Source of the DNA: Candidatus Krumholzibacteriota bacterium
Lineage (GTDB): Bacteria > Krumholzibacteriota > Krumholzibacteriia > LZORAL124-64-63
NCBI GenBank assembly: GCA_024275485.1
Contig: JAJRZA010000014.1
Location: 1-56,508 of the forward strand
DNA length: 56,508 bases
Reading direction: 5' to 3'
In this document: piece after piece, positions 28,301-36,230 of the stretch
Layout: every line of letters begins with the position of its first letter
Numbering within the stretch: the first letter of the stretch is position 1
Translations under genes and position numbers: made by a program
The notes under the pieces: generated by a model
Seen by the model: the letters and a program-made list of their open reading frames with translations, nothing else
Told to the model about the DNA's origin: nothing
Database searches by the model: none

Positions 28301-31300
28301 GGACTTGAACCGATCAAGCCAGTGCTGTCGGTGACGGTGACGTAAATGTTCTCCGCACGGGTATAGCTCTCCTGGAAATGGATCACTCCATGGTCCAGAC
28401 GCTGGCTGGTGGTGCCAACGGTGCCGAGTCCAACGCCACCGAGAGCGGTCATGACCGCCACATCCAAACGACGATCCTGGTCGATGATGGTGTGAGTGTC
28501 CACGTCTCGCAGAACCACATCCAAAGGGAAGGTTGCCGGTGGTCCAACCAGGGCCGTGAGGTCCTGATCAAGAGTCACGACATACTCCAAGCCATTGGAC
28601 AACATATTGATAGTGGAGCTGTAACTGCTGCGTCCGGCGGAATCGGTGATCCACAGGACGATATCTTCCACCGTATCGTAGGCTTGACCACTGATGGTCA
28701 CAATACCGTTGGCCAGCTGACTGCTGGTGATTTGCAGGTTGCTGCTGGCCGGCTCAAGGTTGCTGCGCAGGGCCTGGATGTTGAACCAGTTGTTTGCTGC
28801 AGGCATGGGAATGCCAAACTCATCGACCAGGCTGACGGTCACTTCAAAAGTCTGCGGGGGTCCCACGTAGGCCGAGTTCGGCACCACTATTTGGTAGTTG
28901 GCACCCTGCTGCACCTGTACGGTGGTCGCCTGCCCCAAAATGTCCAGGTTGTCCATGGCCGAGGCCGTCAGGGTGATGAAACCGGAGCTGGTCAGGAAGA
29001 CCGGCAGCGTCAGCTCACCGGAGACCAAAGACTGACCGTTGTTCAAGGGGTTGGTCGGGCTTATGGAGCCATCGTCGCTGGCCAACCAGACGTGTTCACT
29101 GCTGTTGTTGACCTGATTCCAGAACTGGTCAGCGGCGCGAATCCTGGCGTTGAACTCCAGGCTGGCCGTTTGCGGAATGGGTGACCCGCTTTTACCATCG
29201 GTTTCCGGGCTCCCGGGCTCGGCAACTTCGCCGGGTAGCAACAGCATCAGTCGGTTGAATTCATTCGGCCCAACCAAAACCCGGCTGGTGTCGGTGTACG
29301 CAGGCATTATCAGATCGCTGACAACCAGATTGTGGGTGGTTGCAGTCTTGAAGAACAAATCGAACTGGGCAGTACCCGAGGGGTCCAACTCTGCATCGTT
29401 GGCCGAAATCATCTGGAAGAAATTATCGCTGGCAAAATGGGCCCGGGGCTGCACTGGAACCTGGTTCCAGTAAGCATCGGTGGCGATGACCGTAGCGATG
29501 ATGGGATCACCGGCGACCGTTGGCAAAGCCGAACCGGCTTTACCTGGAGCGATACCCGGAGTATGGGTTTCGCCAGGCAGCAGGATGACCATATCGGCAT
29601 AATCCTGGGCCGTAGCGAAGACGTTGAAGGTGTTGGAACTATCCGTGTGGGCGTAGGTGTCTTCACGCACGTAGAGGCGATAGTCCATTTCCGCCTGGGT
29701 GATCTGGATATTTCCCCGCCAGGCGCCTTGGTAGTTCCCACTGCCGAGACCGAGACTCATGTCGGCCACCGTTGGAGTGAGAATACCAGTTCCGTGGTTC
29801 ACATAGAGAGTCACGTTTTCAGTGAAGTCGGCCACATGGTTGCCAAAGACATCTCGCGCAATAAGGGTGACGTTGGGCAGCAGTGAACCGGCCCGGTGGT
29901 CGGGTAACGGATCCAGCCCATCGGCCGGAGTGGGGTTGGTCCGGCTGTTGATGCCGATGTCGAAGTGATCGATCACTCCGGCTTTCATGGGCACGGTGGT
30001 AAGAGCAAACACGCCACTGCCGTTGTGGTCCACGCGCACCGTCTGGTGATTGGGATCGGCAAGGGTGATCAAGGTAATTTGAAAATCACCGTTGTTGTCG
30101 TTGATGGCCTGGGGGTTGCTCGGCAGAGCGGCTGCTGCATCGGTGCTGGAAAAATCCATGGAAAGGGGCAGCACCGCGTCCACGTCGCTAACCGGGTTCC
30201 AGTAGGAGTCAGTTGCAAATACCCGAACGTCGAAAGGCACACCAGCATCCTGAATGGCTGAATCGCCAATTTTGCCGTCGTCTTGAATGGAATCAAAAAT
30301 CCCCGGATCCAGAGTCTCGCCCGGTGCCTGGACAACCATGCGCGCAAAGGCTGCCGGAGAAACTATAACCGGACTGGAGTCGTTAGCATTGATACCACTG
30401 CTTTCAGCCCGCAGATGCTGAAGTTGATCGGCCGAACGCAGGATTACCTGAAGATCGGTGGGGTTGTTGATGGTCACCACATTGCCCGGGTAGTTGGGAA
30501 GTTCAAAATAGCCGGACGGGCAACTGATGGTCACATTGCGGGTACCGGGCGCCAGGTTGTTGTAACGATCAACCGGGCGAATGGTCATGGGATTGATGAC
30601 CTGGCCGGCGATGACCGGGTTGGCAGTACCCTGGTTGCCGCTGAAGTTTTCATCATTGAGACCGTTGACCCAGGTTTCGCCTGGGAACGACATCAGAATT
30701 TTTTCGCAAGGCCCGGCATTCACCTGGAAAGCCGTCGATTCTCCCACGACACCACTGTCCACAATGAGATACGCACTGAACCCGCGCTTGGTGACCTGGA
30801 TCTGGGCATCCAGCTGACCATTCACGAAAGTGGAATTGTTGGTCAGGATATAGTCGGCACTTTCATCGGAGGCACCGATGCGCACACGCAGACTCACCCC
30901 ACCATTGAGGGGGAAAAGGTTGTCGTTTGAATCGCGGGCATAAATGCGAATGTTGAAAGGAATGGTCGTGACCTGGGAATCATTGGGATTCCACACCCCG
31001 GCATCAAACTCAAAGTGGTCCAAACCCTGGGGATTGATCACTACATCGCTGCGGCTGGTGCCATTGACAGCGCCGCTGGCAGTGGCGGTGATCCGGGTGG
31101 TGCCCGAACGAATCAGGGTCGCACTCAAGCTGGATTCAGGGTTGCCACCCATCAATCCGCCGACGGGCAAAACCACGCCACCATTGGGATCGTCACTGGT
31201 AAACCCAAGGGTAGGCAGGGCCGCCGGTTCAATGGGGTTCCAATGCTGATCAGTGGCATAAACACTGATGCCACCAAAATTCTGGCCACTGGTTTGGTTG

Positions 31301-32124
31301 TTGGGCAAACCACTTTTACCAGGAGAGACACCCGGTGTGAGGCTTTCCCCGGGCAACAGCAGAACGATGCCATCGAGGGGACCAGGACGCAGGGGCGTGA
31401 TGGTGGCCACACCGGTGGCCGCACCGGATTGCCCCGGATACACCACAGAGTTCGTTACAGTCAGTTCGTTTTCACGGGTCACCGGATCGGTTCCCCAAAA
31501 AGTCACAGCCGAGATGATTTGACCGTCGATAAAGCCGACACCATTGACCGTAATGGTCGCTCCGGTCGGGAAATGGCCAACCAGGGCATCAAGAACGACA
31601 TCATCACGGAAATTGAGAACCGCCACTCCTTCATTGTCACGAGCGGTCAGGGTGATATTGACTGGTTGATTCACAAATTTGTCGCCACCAGGCACGGTCA
31701 AGTCAAAGTGATGGACAAAGTTGTAGCAATTGATATCCACATCCGAAGTGGGCACGGACCCGTCATCAGCATCCCCCACCCGTAAACGAACGGGTTGACC
31801 AGCGGCCAGGAAACGAATCCCGTCGAATTGGTATTCACCATTGACGAGGTAGACAGCACTGGGCAAAACAGCAGCAACATCCGGAGAACTCAATTGGGCA
31901 TGAATGAAGTTGGCATTCACATCAGTGCTACCATCACTGTTCACCGCGCGCACATTCACGCTGAAATCGGTCTCCACGGTGACGGACGGATTCCCGGCCA
32001 CCACGTAAGGGTTGACCACGGTGATTTCCAGATGGTCAAAAGCGAAGGAACCGGAGGCGAAGCCCATGATCAAAATAAGGCCCACAACCAGAATCCACGC
32101 GTGTTTTTGATTTTTTCCATTCAT
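25351..32124 (-). CDS. Giant secreted Ig-like repeat protein with C-terminal FlgD-like sorting-type domain
   Basis: Predicted surface or secreted protein of 2257 residues. Start 32124 gives a signal peptide (WILVVGLILIMGFASGSFAF); the longer frame from 32229 has an unlikely leader. The chain is built of beta-rich Ig-like modules. One module type opens with PGExxxPG, a GKxG turn and a DxYWN motif, with seven copies between about 31365 and 27205. A second type opens with GPPxTFxxxVxL, with about six copies between 28890 and 26500. The C-terminus (about the last 95 residues) is a FlgD-like domain: NRPNPFNPNEGETTIMF, then VTMYDLYGG, FTWDGRNGKG and NGGYICRVY. Likely an adhesin or appendage subunit. 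Antisense frames of up to 739 codons here are shadows. Confidence 0.88.
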   Translation of the reverse strand: MNGKNQKHAWILVVGLILIMGFASGSFAFDHLEITVVNPYVVAGNPSVTVETDFSVNVRAVNSDGSTDVNANFIHAQLSSPDVAAVLPSAVYLVNGEYQFDGIRFLAAGQPVRLRVGDADDGSVPTSDVDINCYNFVHHFDLTVPGGDKFVNQPVNITLTARDNEGVAVLNFRDDVVLDALVGHFPTGATITVNGVGFIDGQIISAVTFWGTDPVTRENELTVTNSVVYPGQSGAATGVATITPLRPGPLDGIVLLLPGESLTPGVSPGKSGLPNNQTSGQNFGGISVYATDQHWNPIEPAALPTLGFTSDDPNGGVVLPVGGLMGGNPESSLSATLIRSGTTRITATASGAVNGTSRSDVVINPQGLDHFEFDAGVWNPNDSQVTTIPFNIRIYARDSNDNLFPLNGGVSLRVRIGASDESADYILTNNSTFVNGQLDAQIQVTKRGFSAYLIVDSGVVGESTAFQVNAGPCEKILMSFPGETWVNGLNDENFSGNQGTANPVIAGQVINPMTIRPVDRYNNLAPGTRNVTISCPSGYFELPNYPGNVVTINNPTDLQVILRSADQLQHLRAESSGINANDSSPVIVSPAAFARMVVQAPGETLDPGIFDSIQDDGKIGDSAIQDAGVPFDVRVFATDSYWNPVSDVDAVLPLSMDFSSTDAAAALPSNPQAINDNNGDFQITLITLADPNHQTVRVDHNGSGVFALTTVPMKAGVIDHFDIGINSRTNPTPADGLDPLPDHRAGSLLPNVTLIARDVFGNHVADFTENVTLYVNHGTGILTPTVADMSLGLGSGNYQGAWRGNIQITQAEMDYRLYVREDTYAHTDSSNTFNVFATAQDYADMVILLPGETHTPGIAPGKAGSALPTVAGDPIIATVIATDAYWNQVPVQPRAHFASDNFFQMISANDAELDPSGTAQFDLFFKTATTHNLVVSDLIMPAYTDTSRVLVGPNEFNRLMLLLPGEVAEPGSPETDGKSGSPIPQTASLEFNARIRAADQFWNQVNNSSEHVWLASDDGSISPTNPLNNGQSLVSGELTLPVFLTSSGFITLTASAMDNLDILGQATTVQVQQGANYQIVVPNSAYVGPPQTFEVTVSLVDEFGIPMPAANNWFNIQALRSNLEPASSNLQITSSQLANGIVTISGQAYDTVEDIVLWITDSAGRSSYSSTINMLSNGLEYVVTLDQDLTALVGPPATFPLDVVLRDVDTHTIIDQDRRLDVAVMTALGGVGLGTVGTTSQRLDHGVIHFQESYTRAENIYVTVTDSTGLIGSSPVFAIHADGYKRLQILAPGEIVEPGIPAFDVSGKSGAPLTQRSGELFPMTVRAVDQYWNLADTTNVGSLRLVASDNSFANSGNPQENYVPFVNGRRSFNGFLTDAGTVSVTIYDEDDLSKPSQSSHIPVDPPYEYEISVPATASTGPVPGFLITIKLIDPITGNVVPTAMNRFDLTPLLPNHGAANGDLGTVEAQLIGGVTVINDQNYSTVEDIIIRVTDDFGREAFSSVIEMDSGGLYFSVSMPDSAVVGPPETFPLIVELLDSNTGQRVTTQDRLFNIQIVSAQTGLPGSGATEVVQGILSGGIRTIAQAYSRSEDIFVQVSDTTGITGISNTCRMLADGFKRIQIVAPGESPVPGALSGDGKEGEPLTQQAESPFTISVRAVDQYWNLVTSIVDGTIHLSSSGGQLDLVDPADDFVPFVNGSRDLEIILGNPGMVSVFATDPGHPEVNSGRVDIPVNEAEYRVVLPEPATVTAGPPATFSLTVRLVNPETGDRIDAGGEFEMTALLPGRTGAHDTLGIASATLVGGEAVVSGQHYATSEQIVIRIRDARGREFFSDVLTVVPEGVRYAVDIPDTVVAGEGFEMTVRRVDIVTGQLVTSDDRNFVINAFSGNSPRPDFNYDPAGILADTVGTTQSGERAFAFQTYDRAESIYLRISDATGESFFSDVVTVIPAPAAIIDLWAEDLPGHELDRPLRPGEVVDIQARATDASGNPVSGTGMNLQVIQGDGTLGNARANTYFLSADVDGRADVELGISDYGTEDVMIQIVAGELVSEAILLEVTGPPVTHVDFDPVVTPFRDGFYITPSTEIHLNAVTEDVRGIQTIFVDVDLMDPPRPVTVYDGTFTLQDLGPEFAEPGEHFLRFYAEESSGVLEEVQTVTLYTARDLAMDKEITNRPNPFNPNEGETTIMFRPTNSGIVTVTMYDLYGGMVYSEQRNVVAGSVEQFTWDGRNGKGRVVANGGYICRVYGNGMDLRRKIAVVK

Positions 32125-32454
32125 CAGAATCAGCTGCCTTACTAGGGGTTTTTGCCTTGGCAAAAAAAGCGACCGTTGCAAAATGCCATCCAATTCGGTC
32201 CCAAAATTCCCCATTGGGCTTCTAGGCACCGTCCTGGATCTTCACAACAAGCAAACCGCAATCCATGTGCCATGGATCATTATTTCCAGCTATTCCTTAA
32301 AATTGCGGATTGAGGGTCATTATTTCCGGCGAGATCCCGGGATGGCCCAAGATTTATTGTGCTTGTCAAAATGCCGGGTATGTATGTTTGAAGGAGGCCA
32401 TGGGGTTTTCGAAAAAATCGGTCTCAATAGAATCTAGACCATCTCAAGGGGCAA
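32125..32454. other. 330-base region upstream of the giant-protein operon
   Basis: No gene is seen. The stretch separates the giant-protein start from the stop of the PilZ gene, both on the minus strand. TCATTATTTCC occurs twice exactly 40 bases apart (32277-32287 and 32317-32327) within longer similar 17-base segments, a possible paired regulator site for the operon. No clear promoter or terminator was picked. Confidence 0.35.
32277..32327. repeat. Pair of 11-bp direct repeats, 40-bp period
   Basis: TCATTATTTCC at 32277 and 32317, flanked by similar bases (GGATC.../GGGTC... before, AGC/GGC after). The spacing is close to four helical turns. It lies 153-203 bases before the giant-protein start codon. 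Confidence 0.4.
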
Positions 32455-33831
32455 TCACCACTGCTCTACCCCGGCCACATGAACCCGCTTGGCCAATTCC
32501 AAACGCTGTTGTGACAGGATATATTCGCGGATGTAATGCAGACCCGGTCGATTGCTGTCATCACCCTCAAGGAACTCCAGGCCGAATTCATCCTGTTGGT
32601 TGTCCCCATCAGCCAAACTAATGCTGGCCCAACGAATGATACCCTTGATTCGTTGCAATGACGGCGCACCGGGGAACGACAAGCAACACATGACCTGGCT
32701 GTTGGCCTTTACCCAACCGGTCATCTTGTCCGGCTCGGCAATGATTCTGGCACCGGAAAAACTGAGATCAGCCAACCGTCCTCTTACCGTGTCACCCCTG
32801 ATTTCACCAGCCACTGAGGGGTTCTCATCATTCGCCACTGGGCTTTCATCAATTGTCACCAAGCTTTCCTCGATAGCCTGGGGTGGATTGTCGTCCAGGT
32901 GGTCAAGGTATTCGATTTCCACCCGAATGTGTTCCAGGGAATTGATGCGAAAGGCAAGACGCCGCTGCTCCACATTCAAAACACTCGGAAGCGACAATTC
33001 CACACAATTGATGGCTGCTGAACCCGCAATGGGATATTTCCCCTTACCAAGGTATCTTGAGATGAATGAGAGGGCCCGATTCTGAACTCCCACCTTGATT
33101 CGAACTTCATCACCCTGTTTGAGGGCTTTCACTTCCGGACCGGAAAAGTCCATGACGAGCCGAAACGCCCGGCTCCCGTCCACCTTGGTTGTTTCGAGCA
33201 TCATCCCGGTGTGGATAATGAAGGTTTCATCTTCTGCAGAAACTTCCACCTGCACATCCAACTCCGTCTTGCGCAGGAAAATCAGGAAATCGTCAATATT
33301 ACCCATGGAGACGATTTTCTGGACACCGGCCCAGCCCTTGGGCAAATGGGAAGCGACCATGTCGCTGAAATACCCTGGGCCCCGAACCTCTTGCAACTCC
33401 GAACGGGAAGGGATTTCAGCCATCAAATAAAAATGTCCAATTTCAGTTTCCAGACAAATTCCGTAACTGCGCACTCCACTACAGGGCAAATTGAGTGTTT
33501 CCGCAACATTGCTTTCGATCCAGCCCCGGGGGTACCGCCCCTTCATCCCTTTCAAGACACTGTCAAGGAATCGGTTAGTTAGAATTTCCGATCCTGAGTC
33601 TGAACCTGATTTGTCGAAATTTTCCGCCAAATGGTCAGATAGCTGGGCATCGCAGCCGAGATGAATCCGTTGCAGGGTTCCCCCACTGAATGCGACCTCC
33701 CCAAAAGAGGGAAATTCCAGGTTCCCTTGACCTATCTGGGTGATATCTTCATTAATGACAGGTATTCCACAGGTTGCGCCAAGGGCATCCTTGCCTGCCT
33801 TTATCAGCAATTTAAGGGTGTTGGTCAGCAT
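32455..33831 (-). CDS. PilZ-domain protein, probable c-di-GMP receptor
   Basis: Cytoplasmic protein of 458 residues. The C-terminal PilZ domain (about 295-440) has both binding motifs: RxxxR within QRRLAFRI and D/NxSxxG as DLSFSG (about residue 375). A YcgR-like N domain precedes it (about 190-290; KQGDEVRIKVGVQNRAL). The first about 170 residues recall a CheX/CheC-type domain (EVAFSGGTLQRIHLGC, LSDHLAENF, later GHFYLMAEIPSR), which would link it to chemotaxis or motility; this part is tentative. The start has AGGAAG five bases upstream. It lies upstream of the giant surface protein on the same strand. DSF signalling often works through c-di-GMP, so a link to the RpfF/RpfC pair is possible but not shown. 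Confidence 0.78.
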   Translation of the reverse strand: MLTNTLKLLIKAGKDALGATCGIPVINEDITQIGQGNLEFPSFGEVAFSGGTLQRIHLGCDAQLSDHLAENFDKSGSDSGSEILTNRFLDSVLKGMKGRYPRGWIESNVAETLNLPCSGVRSYGICLETEIGHFYLMAEIPSRSELQEVRGPGYFSDMVASHLPKGWAGVQKIVSMGNIDDFLIFLRKTELDVQVEVSAEDETFIIHTGMMLETTKVDGSRAFRLVMDFSGPEVKALKQGDEVRIKVGVQNRALSFISRYLGKGKYPIAGSAAINCVELSLPSVLNVEQRRLAFRINSLEHIRVEIEYLDHLDDNPPQAIEESLVTIDESPVANDENPSVAGEIRGDTVRGRLADLSFSGARIIAEPDKMTGWVKANSQVMCCLSFPGAPSLQRIKGIIRWASISLADGDNQQDEFGLEFLEGDDSNRPGLHYIREYILSQQRLELAKRVHVAGVEQW

Positions 33832-34029
33832 GAAGACTTCCTGTAGACGATAACACTATCCTATTGGCTTGGCAGATTCCCATCCGCCGAACAATGATTC
33901 TCTTTCTTTGGTTTCGGTAGTTCTGGCGGCAAATTAACCAGGAATTTTTTGCAGGCAGGTTTAGAGTGACCGATGGAGATTTCAAGGTTAGATTCCCGTT
34001 ACCATAAAACTTCAACCAGGTAGGTTATT

Positions 34030-36117
34030 TTGACCCACGAATCGCAGAACAACTCCGAAACAGCTCCCGGTTCTCCAGCGCCACTGGGTGCCACCTGTCT
34101 TCCTGGCGGGGTCAACTTTTCCATTCATGCCCCGGCCGCCCACAGCCTGGACCTTCTGCTCTTTGACCAGGCCGACGCACCATTACCGTCTATCACCATC
34201 ACCCTGGATCCGCTCTCCAACCGCACAGCCACTTACTGGCATATTTTTTTGGCCGATTGTGGCCATGGACAGATTTACGGTTGGCGGGCGAGGGGTTCCC
34301 AAAAAACCGCTCTGGGCCAGGGCTTCGATGGAGACAAGGTCTTGCTCGATCCCTATGGACGGGCCGTCACCGGCACCAACATCTACAATCGTCAGGCGGC
34401 GCGTTCTCGGGGAGACAACTGCGCCCATGCCCTGCGCAGTGTGGTGGTGGACGCTGATCTTTACGACTGGCAAGGCGACCGGCCACTGCCTGCGCCCCGC
34501 GGCCGGGAAGTCATCTACGAAATGCACGTTTCGGGTTTCACCAAATCACCCTCAAGCGGTTTGCCGCAGAACCTGCGCGGCACCTATGCCGGCTTCATTC
34601 AAAAAATTCCCTATCTCCAGGAATTGGGCATCACGGCGGTGGAATTGTTGCCGGTGCATCAATTCGATCCGCAGGATGCTCCCAGTGGGTTGGAAAATTT
34701 TTGGGGTTACAGCAGCCTGGGTTTCTTTGCCCCCCATTCATCCTACAGCAGCGACCAAAGCCCCTGCGGGGCGGTGGATGAATTCCGCGACCTGGTCAAG
34801 GCCCTGCATGGCGCCGGGATCAGGGTGATTCTGGATGTGGTCTACAACCATACTGCCGAAGCCGGCGTGTCGGGACCGGTGATCAGTTGGCGTGGTCTGG
34901 ACCTGGCCAGTTACTATCTGCTCGACCAGAGCAAAACCGTTTTCGCCGATTTCACGGGCTGTGGCAATACCATCAACGCCAACGGCCCGGTGGCTCGCAG
35001 AATGATCCTGGACAGTTTGCGGTATTGGGTTGAGCACATGCATGTCGATGGCTTTCGTTTCGACCTAGCTTCTGCCATGACCAGGGGAACCGACGGCACA
35101 CCGTTGGCCATACCACCGCTGATTCAGGCCATCAACAGCGACCCGGTACTAGCCGGAACCACTCTGATTGCCGAAGCCTGGGACGCGGCCGGACTCTACC
35201 AGGTAGGCTCATTCCCGGGCGATCGTTTTGCTGAATGGAACGGGCCCTTCCGCGACCACGGGCGTGCCTTCTGGCGTGGCGACCAGGACACCATTGAAAA
35301 CATCATGGGCCGCATCGTGGGCAGTCCCGATTTGATGACCGCCTCCGACGAAGTCCCCAGCCACAGCATCAACTACATCACCTGCCATGATGGTTTTTGT
35401 CTCAACGATCTGGTGAGCTACGATAAGAAACACAATCTGGAAAACGGCGAAGACAACCGCGACGGCAGCAACCACAACCTGAGCTGCAATCACGGTCAGG
35501 AAGGTCCCACCTCGGATCAGAACATTGAAGATTTGCGCCTACGGCAGATCCGAAATTTCCTCTGCCTGCTCTTTCTCTCCCACGGCACGCCCATGCTTCT
35601 GATGGGAGACGAAATCCGCCACACCCGCAAGGGCAACAACAACCCCTGGTGCCAGGACAATGAACTGAACTGGTTCAACTGGGATCTGGTCCGGCAGCAG
35701 GACGGATTGCTGCGTTTCACCAGAAACCTGATCGCTCTGGCAAGGGAATTGGACAGTCTTGCCGAAGACCGTTTCTGGTCTGCCACCAGTCCCGAAAAAA
35801 AGGGAGATATCACCTGGCATGGACTGGAACCTGGAAAGCCGAATTGGACTCCCGAGTCCCATTGCATTGCCTACAGCCTTACTCCCGGCCCCGACGGAAA
35901 GGAAATCTTGGTACTTTTCAATGCTTCCAAAAAAGAACAGGAATTCATCCTGCCCAAGAGTTCCGGCACCCATACTTGGTTCCAGATCATCGATACATCC
36001 AAAACCTCACCCCACGACTTCAGATCTCCCGGAAAGGCAAATATAGAAACCGGAAAAAAAGTTTTGCTGGTATCCAAAAGCACCATGGTACTGGTAAAGA
36101 GTCCATCAAATGTTTGA
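34030..36117 (+). CDS. glgX: Glycogen debranching enzyme (GlgX/isoamylase type, GH13)
   Basis: Hydrolyses alpha-1,6 branch points in glycogen-type glucans. Length is 695 residues, usual for the family. The N-terminal CBM48 domain begins PLGATCLPGGVNFSIHAPAA. The GH13 barrel carries VYNHTAEAG (region I), DGFRFDLASAM with the nucleophile Asp345, LIAEAWDAAG with the acid Glu382, and ITCHDGF with Asp454. GYSSLGFFAPHSSY and NLSCNHGQEG are typical of GlgX. The start is probably TTG at 34030 (AGGTAGG upstream), as no ATG lies before the conserved N-terminus. It stands alone; no other glycogen gene is in the window. Confidence 0.93.
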   Translation: MTHESQNNSETAPGSPAPLGATCLPGGVNFSIHAPAAHSLDLLLFDQADAPLPSITITLDPLSNRTATYWHIFLADCGHGQIYGWRARGSQKTALGQGFDGDKVLLDPYGRAVTGTNIYNRQAARSRGDNCAHALRSVVVDADLYDWQGDRPLPAPRGREVIYEMHVSGFTKSPSSGLPQNLRGTYAGFIQKIPYLQELGITAVELLPVHQFDPQDAPSGLENFWGYSSLGFFAPHSSYSSDQSPCGAVDEFRDLVKALHGAGIRVILDVVYNHTAEAGVSGPVISWRGLDLASYYLLDQSKTVFADFTGCGNTINANGPVARRMILDSLRYWVEHMHVDGFRFDLASAMTRGTDGTPLAIPPLIQAINSDPVLAGTTLIAEAWDAAGLYQVGSFPGDRFAEWNGPFRDHGRAFWRGDQDTIENIMGRIVGSPDLMTASDEVPSHSINYITCHDGFCLNDLVSYDKKHNLENGEDNRDGSNHNLSCNHGQEGPTSDQNIEDLRLRQIRNFLCLLFLSHGTPMLLMGDEIRHTRKGNNNPWCQDNELNWFNWDLVRQQDGLLRFTRNLIALARELDSLAEDRFWSATSPEKKGDITWHGLEPGKPNWTPESHCIAYSLTPGPDGKEILVLFNASKKEQEFILPKSSGTHTWFQIIDTSKTSPHDFRSPGKANIETGKKVLLVSKSTMVLVKSPSNV

Positions 36118-36201
36118 TTTTTCAGGTGGATACATGACACTAAGCTATTTCTATTTTGAATCCAGAAATTATCAGCAAGATCCCTCTAAATGAAGATAAA
36201 G

Positions 36202-36230
36202 AGCGCCTCCATCGTCCGGGGCGTTTGTTA
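36202..36230 (+). terminator. Possible terminator after glgX
   Basis: AGCGCC pairs with GGCGTT (one wobble) around a 12-base loop, followed by TGTTAAT. It lies in the 110-base gap between the convergent glgX and tamB-like genes. The T run is weak, so this is a moderate call. Confidence 0.4.
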
